Of a DNA stretch of 41,951 nucleotides, positions 8,353-16,447 are shown piece by piece. The stretch spans positions 1-41,951 of the forward strand of contig CADCVG010000031.1 in NCBI GenBank assembly GCA_902806075.1, in the 5' to 3' direction. Source of the stretch: an uncultured Rubrobacteraceae bacterium. Lineage in GTDB: Bacteria; Actinomycetota; Rubrobacteria; Rubrobacterales; Rubrobacteraceae. The translations under genes and the position numbers were made by a program. The notes below the pieces were generated by a model. The model searched no databases. It saw nothing but the letters and a program-made list of their open reading frames with translations, and was not told where the DNA came from. The stretch's first letter is position 1, and every line of letters begins with the position of its first letter.

Positions 8353-9516
8353 GTGTCAGCCAAGAAGCTGGTCATCTCGACCTATCTACAATATATATTT
8401 ATCGTCCTGGGCGCACTGCTCCTGTTCGCGTTCGTCCGGCAGCTGGGCGGCGTCCTCCTGACGTTCCTGCTGGCGGCCGTCCTGGCCTACGCGCTCAACC
8501 CCGTGGTGCGATTGCTCGAAGGGTGGCGTATACCCAGGGTCGCGGCGGTTCTCGGAGTATTTCTGACACTCGTCGCGGCGGTGCTGGCGGCGCTGTTGGT
8601 CCTCATTCTCCCCGCTATCAGCCAGGTGCAGGCCCTCGTGCAGAACCCGGAGGCCCTGACCGACGGGGTAGCGAGTCTCGTGGAGCGTACGCAGGAGTTG
8701 CCTTACGTGGGGGAGCAGATCTCCTCCGTGGACCAGGCGGTACTCTCGGAGTTCGTGCAGAGTAACGCGCCCTCGGCGGGACAGGTCCTAAACGGCGCTC
8801 TAGGGTTTATAGGAGGGGTCTTCGGCGTCTTTGGCACGATACTCAACCTCTTCCTCATGCTCATCGTCGCCATCTATCTGTTGCTGGATAGGGAGAGGAT
8901 CACACGCGCCACGCTCTCCGTGGTGCCGGAGACGGTGCGGGAGCAGACCGTGGAGCTCTTCCACGTCGTCGAAGACACGCTCATAAAGTACCTCAAGGCG
9001 CAGCTGTTGCTCTGCGGGATCATGGGGGCCATAGGCTGGGCCATCGCTTTCTTCACCTTCCGCGATTACGCGCTCCTGATCGGGCTGTGGGTCGGCGTCA
9101 CGGAGATCATCCCGGTTATCGGCGCCTTCCTCGGGGCAATTCCGGCGGTGGCGATAGCGCTCTTTGCGGGCGGGCTGGATCAGGCCCTCCTGGTTTCGGC
9201 GCTCTTCCTCCTCGCCCAGCAACTCGAAGGGAACGTTCTGGTGCCGAGAGTTATGGGCGGCTCCGTCGGCGTACATCCTCTCTGGGTGCTCTTCGCGACT
9301 CTGGCAGCTACCGCCCTCTACGGCGTCGTCGGTGCGATCTTCGCCGTGCCCATAGTCGCTATCGTTGCCGCTACCTTACGCTACTTGCGCGAGACGCTCC
9401 TCTTCGAGCGCTGGCGCGAGTCCCTTGTCACCCAAGCCCCCCCCCAAGCTCCGGCCAACATACCCTCAGAGGGGGAGACGCTGGGCGTCCGGGGCTCCGC
9501 AAAGGGCGAGGTGTAG
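8353..9516 (+). CDS. AI-2E family (PerM/YdiK-type) transporter
   Basis: A 387-residue polytopic membrane protein of the AI-2E exporter-like family, whose members export autoinducer-2, act as Na+/H+ antiporters or have unknown substrates. It has about eight hydrophobic segments, a soluble stretch in the middle (residues about 90-140), the conserved FLMLIVAIYLLLDRERI, and the C-terminal motif QLEGNVLVPRVMGGSVGVHPLWVLFA, which is diagnostic. GTG 8353 is chosen because GGAG precedes it by five bases. The ATG two bases earlier is out of frame. The next gene starts two bases after the stop, so they form an operon with the phosphatidyltransferase. The substrate cannot be predicted. Confidence 0.9.
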   Translation: MSAKKLVISTYLQYIFIVLGALLLFAFVRQLGGVLLTFLLAAVLAYALNPVVRLLEGWRIPRVAAVLGVFLTLVAAVLAALLVLILPAISQVQALVQNPEALTDGVASLVERTQELPYVGEQISSVDQAVLSEFVQSNAPSAGQVLNGALGFIGGVFGVFGTILNLFLMLIVAIYLLLDRERITRATLSVVPETVREQTVELFHVVEDTLIKYLKAQLLLCGIMGAIGWAIAFFTFRDYALLIGLWVGVTEIIPVIGAFLGAIPAVAIALFAGGLDQALLVSALFLLAQQLEGNVLVPRVMGGSVGVHPLWVLFATLAATALYGVVGAIFAVPIVAIVAATLRYLRETLLFERWRESLVTQAPPQAPANIPSEGETLGVRGSAKGEV

Positions 9517-9518
9517 CC

Positions 9519-10130
9519 ATGAGCCTGCCGCACCAGGAGGAGCCGCGCCGGCCATTCTCTTACAAGGACGCCTTCCGGCGCCTGATACGGCCCCTGGCCC
9601 GCGTCCTCTCTGCGATGCGGGTCCGTCCGGACTCCCTCACTACGACGGGATGGGCCCTCGCGGTGGCTGCCGCGGTCCTCTTCGCGCTTGGCTACACGAA
9701 GACGGCTGGCGCCGTAATGCTCTTCGCGGGGCTCTTCGACGCTCTCGACGGTGCGGTCGCCCGTGAGTCGGGCCGGATGAGCACCTTTGGGGCCTTCCTC
9801 GACTCTACGCTGGATCGGCTCTCGGAGTCGGCGATCTTTGTAGGTGTGATCTTCTTCTACGCGTCTTACTCGCAACCTTACGAGGCTCTACTGGCCGGCG
9901 TGGCGATGATGTTCTCGCTTATGACGTCCTATACTCGCGCCCGCGCCGAAGGCCTCGGCTTCGAGTGCGAGGTCGGCCTCCTCGAACGCGCGGGACGCGT
10001 CGTGATCCTCTCCCTCTTCTCCATCGCCGGCTTTCTTACCGTCGGCATCGGTCTCGTCGCCGCCGGCGCCCTCGTGACCACCACCCAACGTATCCTCTAC
10101 ATACGACGCCTCACAAAGATCAAGGAGTAG
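9519..10130 (+). CDS. CDP-alcohol phosphatidyltransferase
   Basis: A 203-residue integral membrane enzyme that exchanges CMP in CDP-diacylglycerol for an alcohol head group. The full signature is visible in LDALDGAVARESGR...FGAFLDSTLDRLSE: D-G-x2-A-R-x8-G-x3-D-x3-D. About five or six hydrophobic segments follow. The ATG at 9519 is preceded by AAGGGCGAGG and lies two bases after the previous stop. The frame stays open far upstream into the AI-2E gene, but that extension is Arg-rich shadow sequence. Size and the family-wide motif fit PgsA, a phosphatidylinositol-phosphate synthase or an archaetidylinositol-phosphate synthase-like enzyme; the head group is not decidable here. Confidence 0.88.
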   Translation: MSLPHQEEPRRPFSYKDAFRRLIRPLARVLSAMRVRPDSLTTTGWALAVAAAVLFALGYTKTAGAVMLFAGLFDALDGAVARESGRMSTFGAFLDSTLDRLSESAIFVGVIFFYASYSQPYEALLAGVAMMFSLMTSYTRARAEGLGFECEVGLLERAGRVVILSLFSIAGFLTVGIGLVAAGALVTTTQRILYIRRLTKIKE

Positions 10131-10142
10131 AGAAGCCTCCGC

Positions 10143-10655
10143 ATGCCGAAAAAGGCCGCGACCGCTCCCCCCTCGACGAGAGAGTATGCGGCGAAGACCT
10201 CCCACGAGGTTTCCCGCCTCGCCCAGCGCAGAAGGCACGCTGGCCCGGAGCCTTTTGGCGACCCTCTCTCCGGCGTCGTGCTCGTCGCGGAGCCGCCCGC
10301 TGTAGAGGCTGGTCGGACCGTGGACGCCCTCCGCCGCAGCCTCGCCGCCGTGAAGCTAGATCTAGCCTACGTCACCTGGGCTCCCCCGAGCCTCGAAGAG
10401 ATACTCGCCCTCGAACCGACCGTTCTCGTCGCGGTCGGTCCGGCCGCCGGCCGCTCTATAGACACCCTCCACTACCCGCTTGCCAAGACGGTCTTCTCGG
10501 AGAGTCCGGAGGGCTCGTGGTTTGTCTGGACCGAGGGGACCGCCGGCCTCAAACTTCCCGCCCTCGACCCGGCCCTCGACGACGCGGACGCCAAACGCCG
10601 CTTCTGGCGGGCTTTCCTCGTCCTGCGTGTCCTCTCTCCCGACAGAGGCCACTAA
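10143..10655 (+). CDS. Unknown protein, possibly a divergent uracil-DNA-glycosylase-superfamily fold
   Basis: A 170-residue soluble protein, 12 bases after the phosphatidyltransferase. I do not recognise it with certainty. The core SGVVLVAEPPA..., LDLAYVTWAPPS, LEEILALEPTVLVAVGPAAG and the C-terminal DAKRRFWRAFLVLRVL parallels the strand-helix order of family-4 uracil-DNA glycosylases (ILIVGEAPG, YVTN, EI..L.P..IVALG..A). The iron-sulfur cysteines and catalytic motif are missing: there is no Cys in the protein. It is basic at the N-terminus. It could be a non-enzymatic relative or an unrelated Rossmann-like protein. Position and spacing suggest co-transcription with the two genes before it. 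Confidence 0.55.
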   Translation: MPKKAATAPPSTREYAAKTSHEVSRLAQRRRHAGPEPFGDPLSGVVLVAEPPAVEAGRTVDALRRSLAAVKLDLAYVTWAPPSLEEILALEPTVLVAVGPAAGRSIDTLHYPLAKTVFSESPEGSWFVWTEGTAGLKLPALDPALDDADAKRRFWRAFLVLRVLSPDRGH

Positions 10656-11116
10656 ACGTGGAGCGGCAACGTCCTTGAGGTCCCCTTCAGGGGGCCGCTG
10701 TGCCCCTCGCGGCCCTGGGCGCGGTCGTCTCGGAGCCGTTATGATCACGATACCCTTTCTGGACGACGGACCTTCCGGGCTCCCTACCTCCGCTCTGCAG
10801 ATCGAAGTGGCCGCGAACGTAGAAGGCCAAAGCTCCTGCTCGTCGGCGCCGTCGCTGCAACCGTAAGCCTCGCCCTCAGCTACTCAGGTACTCACCTGGG
10901 GCTGTTGCAAGGGCAGGAGACGGATCTCTTGTTGTTCCCCGCACTTTGCGCCGCCATAGCCGACCGCCTCGAAGGTCTGCGGCCCCGTATGACCTCGCCC
11001 TTATCTGCGCCTTTGTGCTCCTTGCCCCGCTCGCCGGCTTCCTCCTCGACCGCCCGCTCCCAGCTCTGCCCTTCATAGCCCTCTCCTTCCTCCTCGCAAA
11101 TCTGGACTCCTGCTAA
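10656..11116 (+). pseudogene. Decayed small membrane-protein gene
   Basis: No intact gene. From 10821 one frame reads RRPKLLLVGAVAATVSLALS, then SGTHLGLLQGQETDLLLFPA and LCAAIADRLEGLRPR. At about 10985 the sense continues in another frame as YDLALICAFVLLAPLAGFLL, then PALPFIALSFLLANLDSC, and stops at TAA 11114-11116. Joined, the two parts give a plausible protein with three or four helices broken by a single-base shift. The 10656-10820 stretch may hold its N-terminus: MITIPFLDDGPSGLPTSAL at 10741 is protein-like but in yet another frame. The family is unknown. A sequencing error is an alternative to decay. Confidence 0.45.
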
Positions 11117-11390
11117 GCTTTCTATCCAATAAATCGCATCTAGCGTTACATTCAGCTTAAGTTAGCGTTGCAAGTGTTAAAGTTTATTAAAAAAAGGTTT
11201 CGTAGGGGAAACAGGAATTCCCTTTATTTAAGCCGCATTCCGCCTATAGGGGGTTTATTTTGAAACAATAAGGGCGTTGCGTGTAACGTTCTGCTTCTCT
11301 AGAGTGCCGGGCATAGGAGGGGGGATCCAAAGAATCCCCTTAAAGACAAAACTGTAGATATGACTAGCGGCAGAAAGGAGCCTGGACGCC
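11117..11390 (+). promoter_or_regulatory. AT-rich leader region upstream of the NlpC/P60 gene
   Basis: A 274-base gap, unusually AT-rich for this window between 11120 and 11270, with runs such as TTTATTAAAAAAAGG at 11183. A hairpin GGGGAT...ATCCCC at 11321-11339 is followed by TTAAAG. AAAGGAG at about 11374 is the ribosome binding site. The region probably carries the promoter and a structured leader; I could not match it to a known riboswitch. Confidence 0.35.
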
Positions 11391-13385
11391 ATGCCTCGGA
11401 GGGTCAATCTTGTAATGCTTCTTGGTTTGATTACAGTCAGCGTGCTTTCGCTTGGCCTTACGGCAGGGGCGCAGACGGCAGGTACCACGGAGGATGACCT
11501 CCTGGCTGCCCAGGAGGAACTCACGGGTATCATGATGCAGAAGGGTGCGGCGGAGGCGGCGTCCTCCAACGCGACCAACGAGCTCAATGAGTTGAATAAT
11601 GAGATCTCGGCGACGACCGGGGAGCTTGCGGAGGCCGACGCGCGTCTCGCGGAGTCCCAGGAGAGGCTATCGGGTCAGGCGCAGCAGATGTATGTTAGTG
11701 GCAACGTCGCCTTCCTCGACGTGCTGGTTGGGGCGGAGGACTTCACCGACTTCACGAACAGGGTGACACTGTGGGCGCAAATCCTGGTCCAGGAGCAGGC
11801 CAAACTCCAGGAGCTCCAGGCGGCCAGGGACGTGGTCGCGGCGGAGCTTGACGAGCGCCAAACGCTGCTCGACCAGCGCGCGGCGACCGTTGCCGATTCA
11901 GAGGCCCAGCAGGCGGAGGCCGAGGCCCAAGAGGCGGCGTCCCAGGAGTTCCTCGCCTCTTTAAGTGAGGATTTGAGGGCGCAGTTGGAGGCCGAGCAGG
12001 CCCGCCAGGCCGAGGAGGCACGGGCAATAGGCGAGCAGGCCCTGAGGGATCTTGAGGCGCAGCAGGCCGCCGCGGAGCAGTTGGCCGCGGAGCAGTTGGA
12101 CGCCGCGCAGGCCCAGGAGCTAGAGGCGGCACAGGCGGCTGCGGAAGAGGCCGCGAGCCAGGCCGCGCTCGCCGCCGAAGAGAAGAAGGCTGAGCGGCAG
12201 GCCGCAGAGCAGGCTGCCGCCCAGGCCGCCGCCGCCCAGCAGGCTCGTCTGGACGCCCAGAATGCTGCCGCTGCGGAGCGGGATGCGGCACTGGCGGCAG
12301 CGGCGGAGGCCGAAGAGCAGGCCAGGATCGCCGCCCAGGAGGCTGCCGCCGCCCGAGAGGCCACGGAGCAGGCAGAGCAGGCCGCCGCTCAGCAGCGCGA
12401 GGCCGCCCAGCAGGCCCTCGCGGAGCAGGCCGCCGCAGCGCAGGAGGTCCTCGCGGATGAGGCTGCTACGGAGCAGCAGCAGCAGGCCGCCGCAGCTCAG
12501 CAGGCTCTCGCGGCGAAGGCTGCTCCGGTCCAGGATACGGCTGGGGTAGTTAACCCGGGAGACCAATTCCGGTTCGAGGGAGAGTACACGATTAACGACG
12601 GTGCCACGGTGACACTACAGGATAGCGACGGAACCCAGGCCACCGCCATCGACAACCAGAATGCCTCGATCATAGAGGGCAGTATTGTCATCACCATCAC
12701 GGAGGCTCTGGACGCCACCGGTGGGGACGGGCAGCTGTCGGATCAGGGGCTTACGATCGCTGACATGACCGGTATAACGGCTGACTCGGGAGAAGCTGTG
12801 GGCCAGGAGGCTACCAAGGGTGCTCTCACGCCCCCCGGTTCGCCCACTCCCATGACGACCGATTCTGCTCAACCGGCCTCCGGTGACAATACGGCGAGTG
12901 GGCCCGCCCCGTCGCCCGGTTCGCCCACTCCCACGACGACCGATTCTGCCCAACCGGCCTCCGGTGACGAGGCGGCGGCGAGTAAGCCCGCCCCGTCGAC
13001 CGCTTCGGCCCCCACAGCTTCGGCTAGCGGCAGCGCGATCATCCAAGAGGCGCTCACCTACATGGGCACGCCCTACATCTTCGAGGGGCCCTGTGAGCGC
13101 AACGTCGCCGTGGACTGCTCCTGCTTCACGATGCTGGTCTTCGGGAAGTTCGGCATCGTGCTTCAAGATGATCCGGTGTCTCAGTACGGTATGGGCACCC
13201 CGGTTGATGGACCGCCTCAGGCCGGTGACTTGGTCTTCTGGAACGAGGGTGGTGCTGGCATAACCCACGTCGGTATAGCCACCGGCAACGGGACCACCAT
13301 CCACGCCTCCGCCTTCGCAGGCTACGTGACCGAGACGGACATAGACCTCATACCCGGATATGTGGGTGCGAAAAGGTTGATCTAA
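11391..13385 (+). CDS. Secreted coiled-coil NlpC/P60 peptidoglycan hydrolase
   Basis: A 664-residue exported cell-wall hydrolase. It has a signal peptide (1-28, cleaved near AGA-QT), an N-terminal coiled coil about 35-170 of the PcsB/RipA type, a very long Ala/Gln/Glu-rich helix about 170-385, a small beta-rich segment about 390-475 (PGDQFRFEGEYTIND...), a Pro/Ser/Thr linker with two copies of a 27-residue repeat, and a C-terminal NlpC/P60 domain about 545-664. Catalytic residues are visible: C576 in DCSCF, H626 in ITHVGIATG and H638 in IHASAF. In the family, the coiled coil autoinhibits the peptidase, which cleaves peptide stems during cell separation. AAAGGAG precedes the ATG and a strong terminator follows the stop, so it is a single-gene unit. 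Confidence 0.9.
   Translation: MPRRVNLVMLLGLITVSVLSLGLTAGAQTAGTTEDDLLAAQEELTGIMMQKGAAEAASSNATNELNELNNEISATTGELAEADARLAESQERLSGQAQQMYVSGNVAFLDVLVGAEDFTDFTNRVTLWAQILVQEQAKLQELQAARDVVAAELDERQTLLDQRAATVADSEAQQAEAEAQEAASQEFLASLSEDLRAQLEAEQARQAEEARAIGEQALRDLEAQQAAAEQLAAEQLDAAQAQELEAAQAAAEEAASQAALAAEEKKAERQAAEQAAAQAAAAQQARLDAQNAAAAERDAALAAAAEAEEQARIAAQEAAAAREATEQAEQAAAQQREAAQQALAEQAAAAQEVLADEAATEQQQQAAAAQQALAAKAAPVQDTAGVVNPGDQFRFEGEYTINDGATVTLQDSDGTQATAIDNQNASIIEGSIVITITEALDATGGDGQLSDQGLTIADMTGITADSGEAVGQEATKGALTPPGSPTPMTTDSAQPASGDNTASGPAPSPGSPTPTTTDSAQPASGDEAAASKPAPSTASAPTASASGSAIIQEALTYMGTPYIFEGPCERNVAVDCSCFTMLVFGKFGIVLQDDPVSQYGMGTPVDGPPQAGDLVFWNEGGAGITHVGIATGNGTTIHASAFAGYVTETDIDLIPGYVGAKRLI
12835..12968 (+). 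repeat. In-frame direct repeat in the NlpC/P60 linker
   Basis: Two 53-base copies (12835-12887 and 12916-12968), 81 bases apart and differing at only a few positions. They encode PGSPTPMTTDSAQPASGD and PGSPTPTTTDSAQPASGD. A 27-codon period suggests recent linker duplication, possibly variable between strains. Confidence 0.85.
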
Positions 13386-13410
13386 AAACCCGGCGAAGAA
13401 CCGCCAGGGT

Positions 13411-13450
13411 AGGAGGGGGGGCGCCATCAGGCGCCCCCCCTCCTTCGTTT
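13411..13450 (+). terminator. Strong intrinsic terminator after the NlpC/P60 gene
   Basis: A perfect 15-bp stem AGGAGGGGGGGCGCC/GGCGCCCCCCCTCCT (13411-13425 and 13430-13444) with loop ATCA, followed by TCGTTTG, 25 bases after the stop codon. Confidence 0.85.
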
Positions 13451-13562
13451 GATTCGCGGGAGACCGCGCTGATGGTACAATTCGGTACGTGTTGAACGGC
13501 AGCGGGTAGGATGCCCTTGCCGCTCCGCGGGGCGTTAGAGATCCCGGATAAGGAGCTTACAG

Positions 13563-14465
13563 GTGGGTTTAGGGTTGTTGCAGGTAGCGGGCTTCGGTTT
13601 CGTTATCGTCGCGTTCGCGGTGCTTCTGTTCGTGATCTTCCTCGTGGGCAGTGCGGTGCGCATCGTCAACGAGTACGAGCGTGGCGTCATCTTCTCGTTG
13701 GGGAGGATCAAGGGAGCTAAAGGGCCGGGGCTGTTCTTCCTGGTCCCCATACGCGACAAGATGATCAAGGTAGATCTTAGGACCGTTACCATGGACGTGC
13801 CGCCGCAGGACGTCATCACGCGCGACAACGTCCCCGCTCGCGTCAACGCCGTCGTCTATTTCAGGGTCATAGACCCAAACAAGTCCGTCATCGAGGTCGA
13901 GAACTACGTGCTGGCGACCAGCCAGATCTCCCAAACCACCCTGCGCAGCGTGCTCGGCCAGAAGGACCTCGACGACCTCCTCACCAACCGCGAGCAGATA
14001 AACGATGAACTCCAGACGATCATAGACGAGCAGACCGATCCCTGGGGCATCAAAGTCAGCGTCGTCGAGGTCAAGGACGTCGAGATACCGCAGCAGATGC
14101 AGCGGGCGATGGCTCGCCAGGCTGAGAGCGAGCGCGAGCGGCGCGCCAAGATTATCGCCGCCGAGGGCGAGTACCAGGCCTCCGAGCGCCTCCGGCAGGC
14201 CGCCGACAGGCTTGAGAGTCCCACTGCCCTCCAGCTCAGGCTCTTTCAGACCCTGGGCGAGATTTCCTCCGAGAACAACTCCACCGTGATCATTCCGATC
14301 CCGATGGACCTCTTCACGCCCTACCTAAGTGGCGGCCAGAACGGCACCGCGAGCGATGGTTCCTCTCAGAAGTCGCAGCAGGAGCGTCGCAGGGAGGAAG
14401 AGGAGGCCGAACGCCGCTACAAAGAGGCCGTGGAGAACCGGCCCACCGAAGAGAGCTCCCTCTAA
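13563..14465 (+). CDS. SPFH/band-7 (stomatin/slipin-type) membrane protein
   Basis: A 300-residue protein with one N-terminal membrane hairpin or helix (about 8-32), a band-7 domain about 35-200 ([56 protein letters not shown]), the [23 protein letters not shown] segment typical of stomatin-like proteins, and a Gln/Glu/Arg-rich C-terminal tail. These proteins oligomerise on the membrane and organise lipid microdomains or control nearby proteases. GTG 13563 is chosen because AAGGAG stands eight bases before it. It lacks the NfeD partner that often accompanies slipins. It lies between a strong terminator and the RsbW-like gene, so it may be transcribed on its own. Confidence 0.92.
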   Translation: MGLGLLQVAGFGFVIVAFAVLLFVIFLVGSAVRIVNEYERGVIFSLGRIKGAKGPGLFFLVPIRDKMIKVDLRTVTMDVPPQDVITRDNVPARVNAVVYFRVIDPNKSVIEVENYVLATSQISQTTLRSVLGQKDLDDLLTNREQINDELQTIIDEQTDPWGIKVSVVEVKDVEIPQQMQRAMARQAESERERRAKIIAAEGEYQASERLRQAADRLESPTALQLRLFQTLGEISSENNSTVIIPIPMDLFTPYLSGGQNGTASDGSSQKSQQERRREEEEAERRYKEAVENRPTEESSL

Positions 14466-14607
14466 AACCCCGAGGAAAACCTTATATACCTCGTCGCGGG
14501 TTAAACCTTCCAACCCCTGGGTAGAGATGTGCGCGGTAGCACAGGGATGGGTAGCGTGGTTGGTGCCTGTAGAGGCCGCCGCGCAGGGTTCCTGAAGGAT
14601 AAACGAT

Positions 14608-15045
14608 ATGACTAGCGAAACTATGGAGAATAGCGAAAAGACAGGGCTTGAGCCCCCAAATCCTATAGTACTAGAGTTGCCGAGCAGCTCGGGGTACATA
14701 TTGCTCGCTCGGCTGGTCGTCTCCTGCGTAGGACGGCTGGCTGGCTTCGAGCCTGAAGACGTCTATGACCTGAAGCTGGCCGTCACCGAGGCTGCGACCA
14801 ACGTCATCCGGCACGCGGCGGTGGAGAAGTTCCAGGTCGAGTACAGGGTACTCTCCCGGACTGTGGAGGTCGTCGTCGTGGATAGAGGCGGCGGCTTCGA
14901 CGTGGGGAGTCTCAAGGGCAGACCCGGTGAGCACGGAGGGTTCGGCCTCGCGGTTATACAGAGCCTTGTGGACGAGGTGGCCGTGGACTCGACGGCAGAG
15001 GGCGGTACGCGCCTCAGAATGGTCCGGCGCGCAACCTCCCCTTAG
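14608..15045 (+). CDS. RsbW-like anti-sigma factor serine kinase (HATPase_c)
   Basis: A 145-residue GHKL ATPase of the SpoIIAB/RsbW type. The N-box is LKLAVTEAATNVIRHA (about 54-69), G1 is VDRGGGFDV and G2 is HGGFGLAVIQSLVDEVAVDS. Such proteins bind an alternative sigma factor and phosphorylate an anti-anti-sigma partner in response to stress. Neither an STAS-domain partner nor a sigma factor gene is adjacent, so it may serve a remote network. GAAGGA nine bases before the ATG fits a ribosome binding site. Its place directly before the trehalose genes hints at general or osmotic stress, but a terminator-like hairpin separates them, so co-transcription is doubtful. Confidence 0.88.
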   Translation: MTSETMENSEKTGLEPPNPIVLELPSSSGYILLARLVVSCVGRLAGFEPEDVYDLKLAVTEAATNVIRHAAVEKFQVEYRVLSRTVEVVVVDRGGGFDVGSLKGRPGEHGGFGLAVIQSLVDEVAVDSTAEGGTRLRMVRRATSP

Positions 15046-15065
15046 CCGGTTTCTCAGACCAAAAT

Positions 15066-15104
15066 AGCGCAACTCACGGGAAATCCTCCCGTACGGGTTG
15101 CGCT
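15066..15104 (+). terminator. Terminator-like hairpin after the RsbW-like gene
   Basis: AGCGCAAC (15066-15073) pairs with GTTGCGCT (15097-15104). An inner arm ACGGG/CCCGT makes a longer, interrupted stem. It is followed by GTTCTC, with only a weak T-run. Confidence 0.55.
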
Positions 15105-15125
15105 GTTCTCATACAACAATATACT
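15098..15125 (+). promoter_or_regulatory. Possible promoter of treT-otsA
   Basis: TATACT at 15120-15125 matches the -10 consensus at five of six bases. The -35 candidate TTGCGC at 15098-15103 (16-base spacer) is poor and lies in the preceding hairpin. It would give a leader of about 40 bases before TTG 15171. Confidence 0.25.
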
Positions 15126-15170
15126 GTTGCCCGTAATTGGTAAGGAACCTAATACTGATCGGGGAGGGTC

Positions 15171-16421
15171 TTGCTACAGCGGGTGAACGCGGGGAACAAG
15201 TCCCTGGCCGACTATCGCAGTATCGTCCGACGGGACCTCTATGAGGAGTTGCAGGATCTCTCGGAGCGTATTAAGGGCGCGCGGGTGTTGCACATCAACG
15301 CGACGAGCTTCGGCGGGGGCGTGGCGGAGATACTGTATACCCTGGTGCCCCTCATGCGCGATGTGGGGCTGGATGCTGAGTGGGGCGTCATGTTCGGCGC
15401 GGAGGCCTTCTTCAATGTCACCAAGGACTTCCACAACGCCCTGCAAGGCGCCCCGTACGAGCTTAGCATCGAGAGCCGGGCAATCTACGAGGAGTACAAC
15501 CGCCAGTCGGCGGCGGCGCTCGCCGAGGCCGGGGAAGAGTGGGACATAGTCTTCGTCCACGACCCGCAGCCGGCCCTCCTCAAACACTTCTCCGACGGCC
15601 TCTCGGAGACGACCAAGTGGATCTGGCGCTGCCACATAGACACCTCGTCCCCCAACCGGGAGGTCCTCGACTATCTCTCGCCGTACATCCGGGATTACGA
15701 CGCCCAGATCTACACGATGAAGGAGTACACCCCGCCGGACGTCGAGCTCCCCGGCCTCGTCGTCATACCGCCCGCCATAGACCCGCTTAGTCCCAAGAAC
15801 ATGGCGCTCTCGGCCGACGACGCGCACTTCATTACCAGCCAGTTTGGCGTAGACGCTGAGAGGCCGTTCCTCTTGCAGGTCTCGCGCTTCGACCCCTGGA
15901 AGGACCCTCTGGGCGTCATAGACGCCTACCGGCTGGTGAAGGAGGAGATCCCCGAGATACAGCTCGTGCTCATCGGCTCGATGGCGCACGACGACCCCGA
16001 GGGCTGGGACTACTGGTATAAGACCGTCAACTACGCCTCGGGCGACCGGGATATCTTCCTCTTCTCCAACCTGACCAACGTCGGCGCCATCGAGGTCAAC
16101 GCCTTCCAATCCGTGGCCGACGTGGTGATCCAGAAATCCATCCGGGAGGGCTTCGGGCTCGTGGTGACCGAGGCGCTGTGGAAGGCGCGCCCCCTGGTCG
16201 CGGGCCGGGCCGGCGGCATCCCTATGCAGGTCGAGGGAGGTGGCGGCATCCTCGTAAACAACGTCCCCGAAACCGCCGCCGCCTGTACCAAGCTCCTCAA
16301 GGACCCGGGCTTTGCCCGCCAGATGGGCCGGCACGGCAAGGAGCACGTCCGGGAGCACTACCTGACCCCACGCCTCCTGCGCGACGACCTCAAGCTCTTC
16401 GCAAAACTGCTGGGCGTCTAA
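15171..16421 (+). CDS. treT: Trehalose synthase TreT (trehalose glycosyltransferring synthase, GT4)
   Basis: A 416-residue GT-B glycosyltransferase. TreT joins NDP-glucose and free glucose to form trehalose in one step. The N-terminal domain carries the TreT hallmark VLHINATSFGGGVAEILYTL (about 40-59). The middle has the HDPQPALL and WRCHIDTSSPN segments. The C-terminal donor site shows LLQVSRFDPWKDP and KSIREGFGLVVTEALWKARP with the acidic residues of the E-x7-E motif. Its length is that of archaeal TreT. TTG 15171 is the start, since GGGGAGGG precedes it by a few bases. otsA follows 26 bases later, so one message likely supplies two routes to trehalose, a compatible solute against desiccation, heat and osmotic stress. 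Trehalose phosphorylase-like activity is the main alternative within this subfamily. Confidence 0.88.
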   Translation: MLQRVNAGNKSLADYRSIVRRDLYEELQDLSERIKGARVLHINATSFGGGVAEILYTLVPLMRDVGLDAEWGVMFGAEAFFNVTKDFHNALQGAPYELSIESRAIYEEYNRQSAAALAEAGEEWDIVFVHDPQPALLKHFSDGLSETTKWIWRCHIDTSSPNREVLDYLSPYIRDYDAQIYTMKEYTPPDVELPGLVVIPPAIDPLSPKNMALSADDAHFITSQFGVDAERPFLLQVSRFDPWKDPLGVIDAYRLVKEEIPEIQLVLIGSMAHDDPEGWDYWYKTVNYASGDRDIFLFSNLTNVGAIEVNAFQSVADVVIQKSIREGFGLVVTEALWKARPLVAGRAGGIPMQVEGGGGILVNNVPETAAACTKLLKDPGFARQMGRHGKEHVREHYLTPRLLRDDLKLFAKLLGV

Positions 16422-16447
16422 AAGAGACTACTCCGCGAAGGGGGCGT

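Noticed and set aside
9087-9518. Long N-terminal extension of the phosphatidyltransferase frame
   Set aside because: Arg/Pro-rich shadow of the AI-2E gene; ATG 9519 has a ribosome site and the normal family start.
11117-11390. Possible c-di-AMP (ydaO) riboswitch before the NlpC/P60 gene, as seen in other actinobacteria
   Set aside because: None of the conserved ydaO sequence blocks could be found; only a short hairpin and AT-rich sequence.
11675-12364. Ala/Ser-rich open frame antisense to the NlpC/P60 coiled coil
   Set aside because: An effect of the repetitive GCC/GAG/CAG codons on the other strand; no ribosome site or motif.
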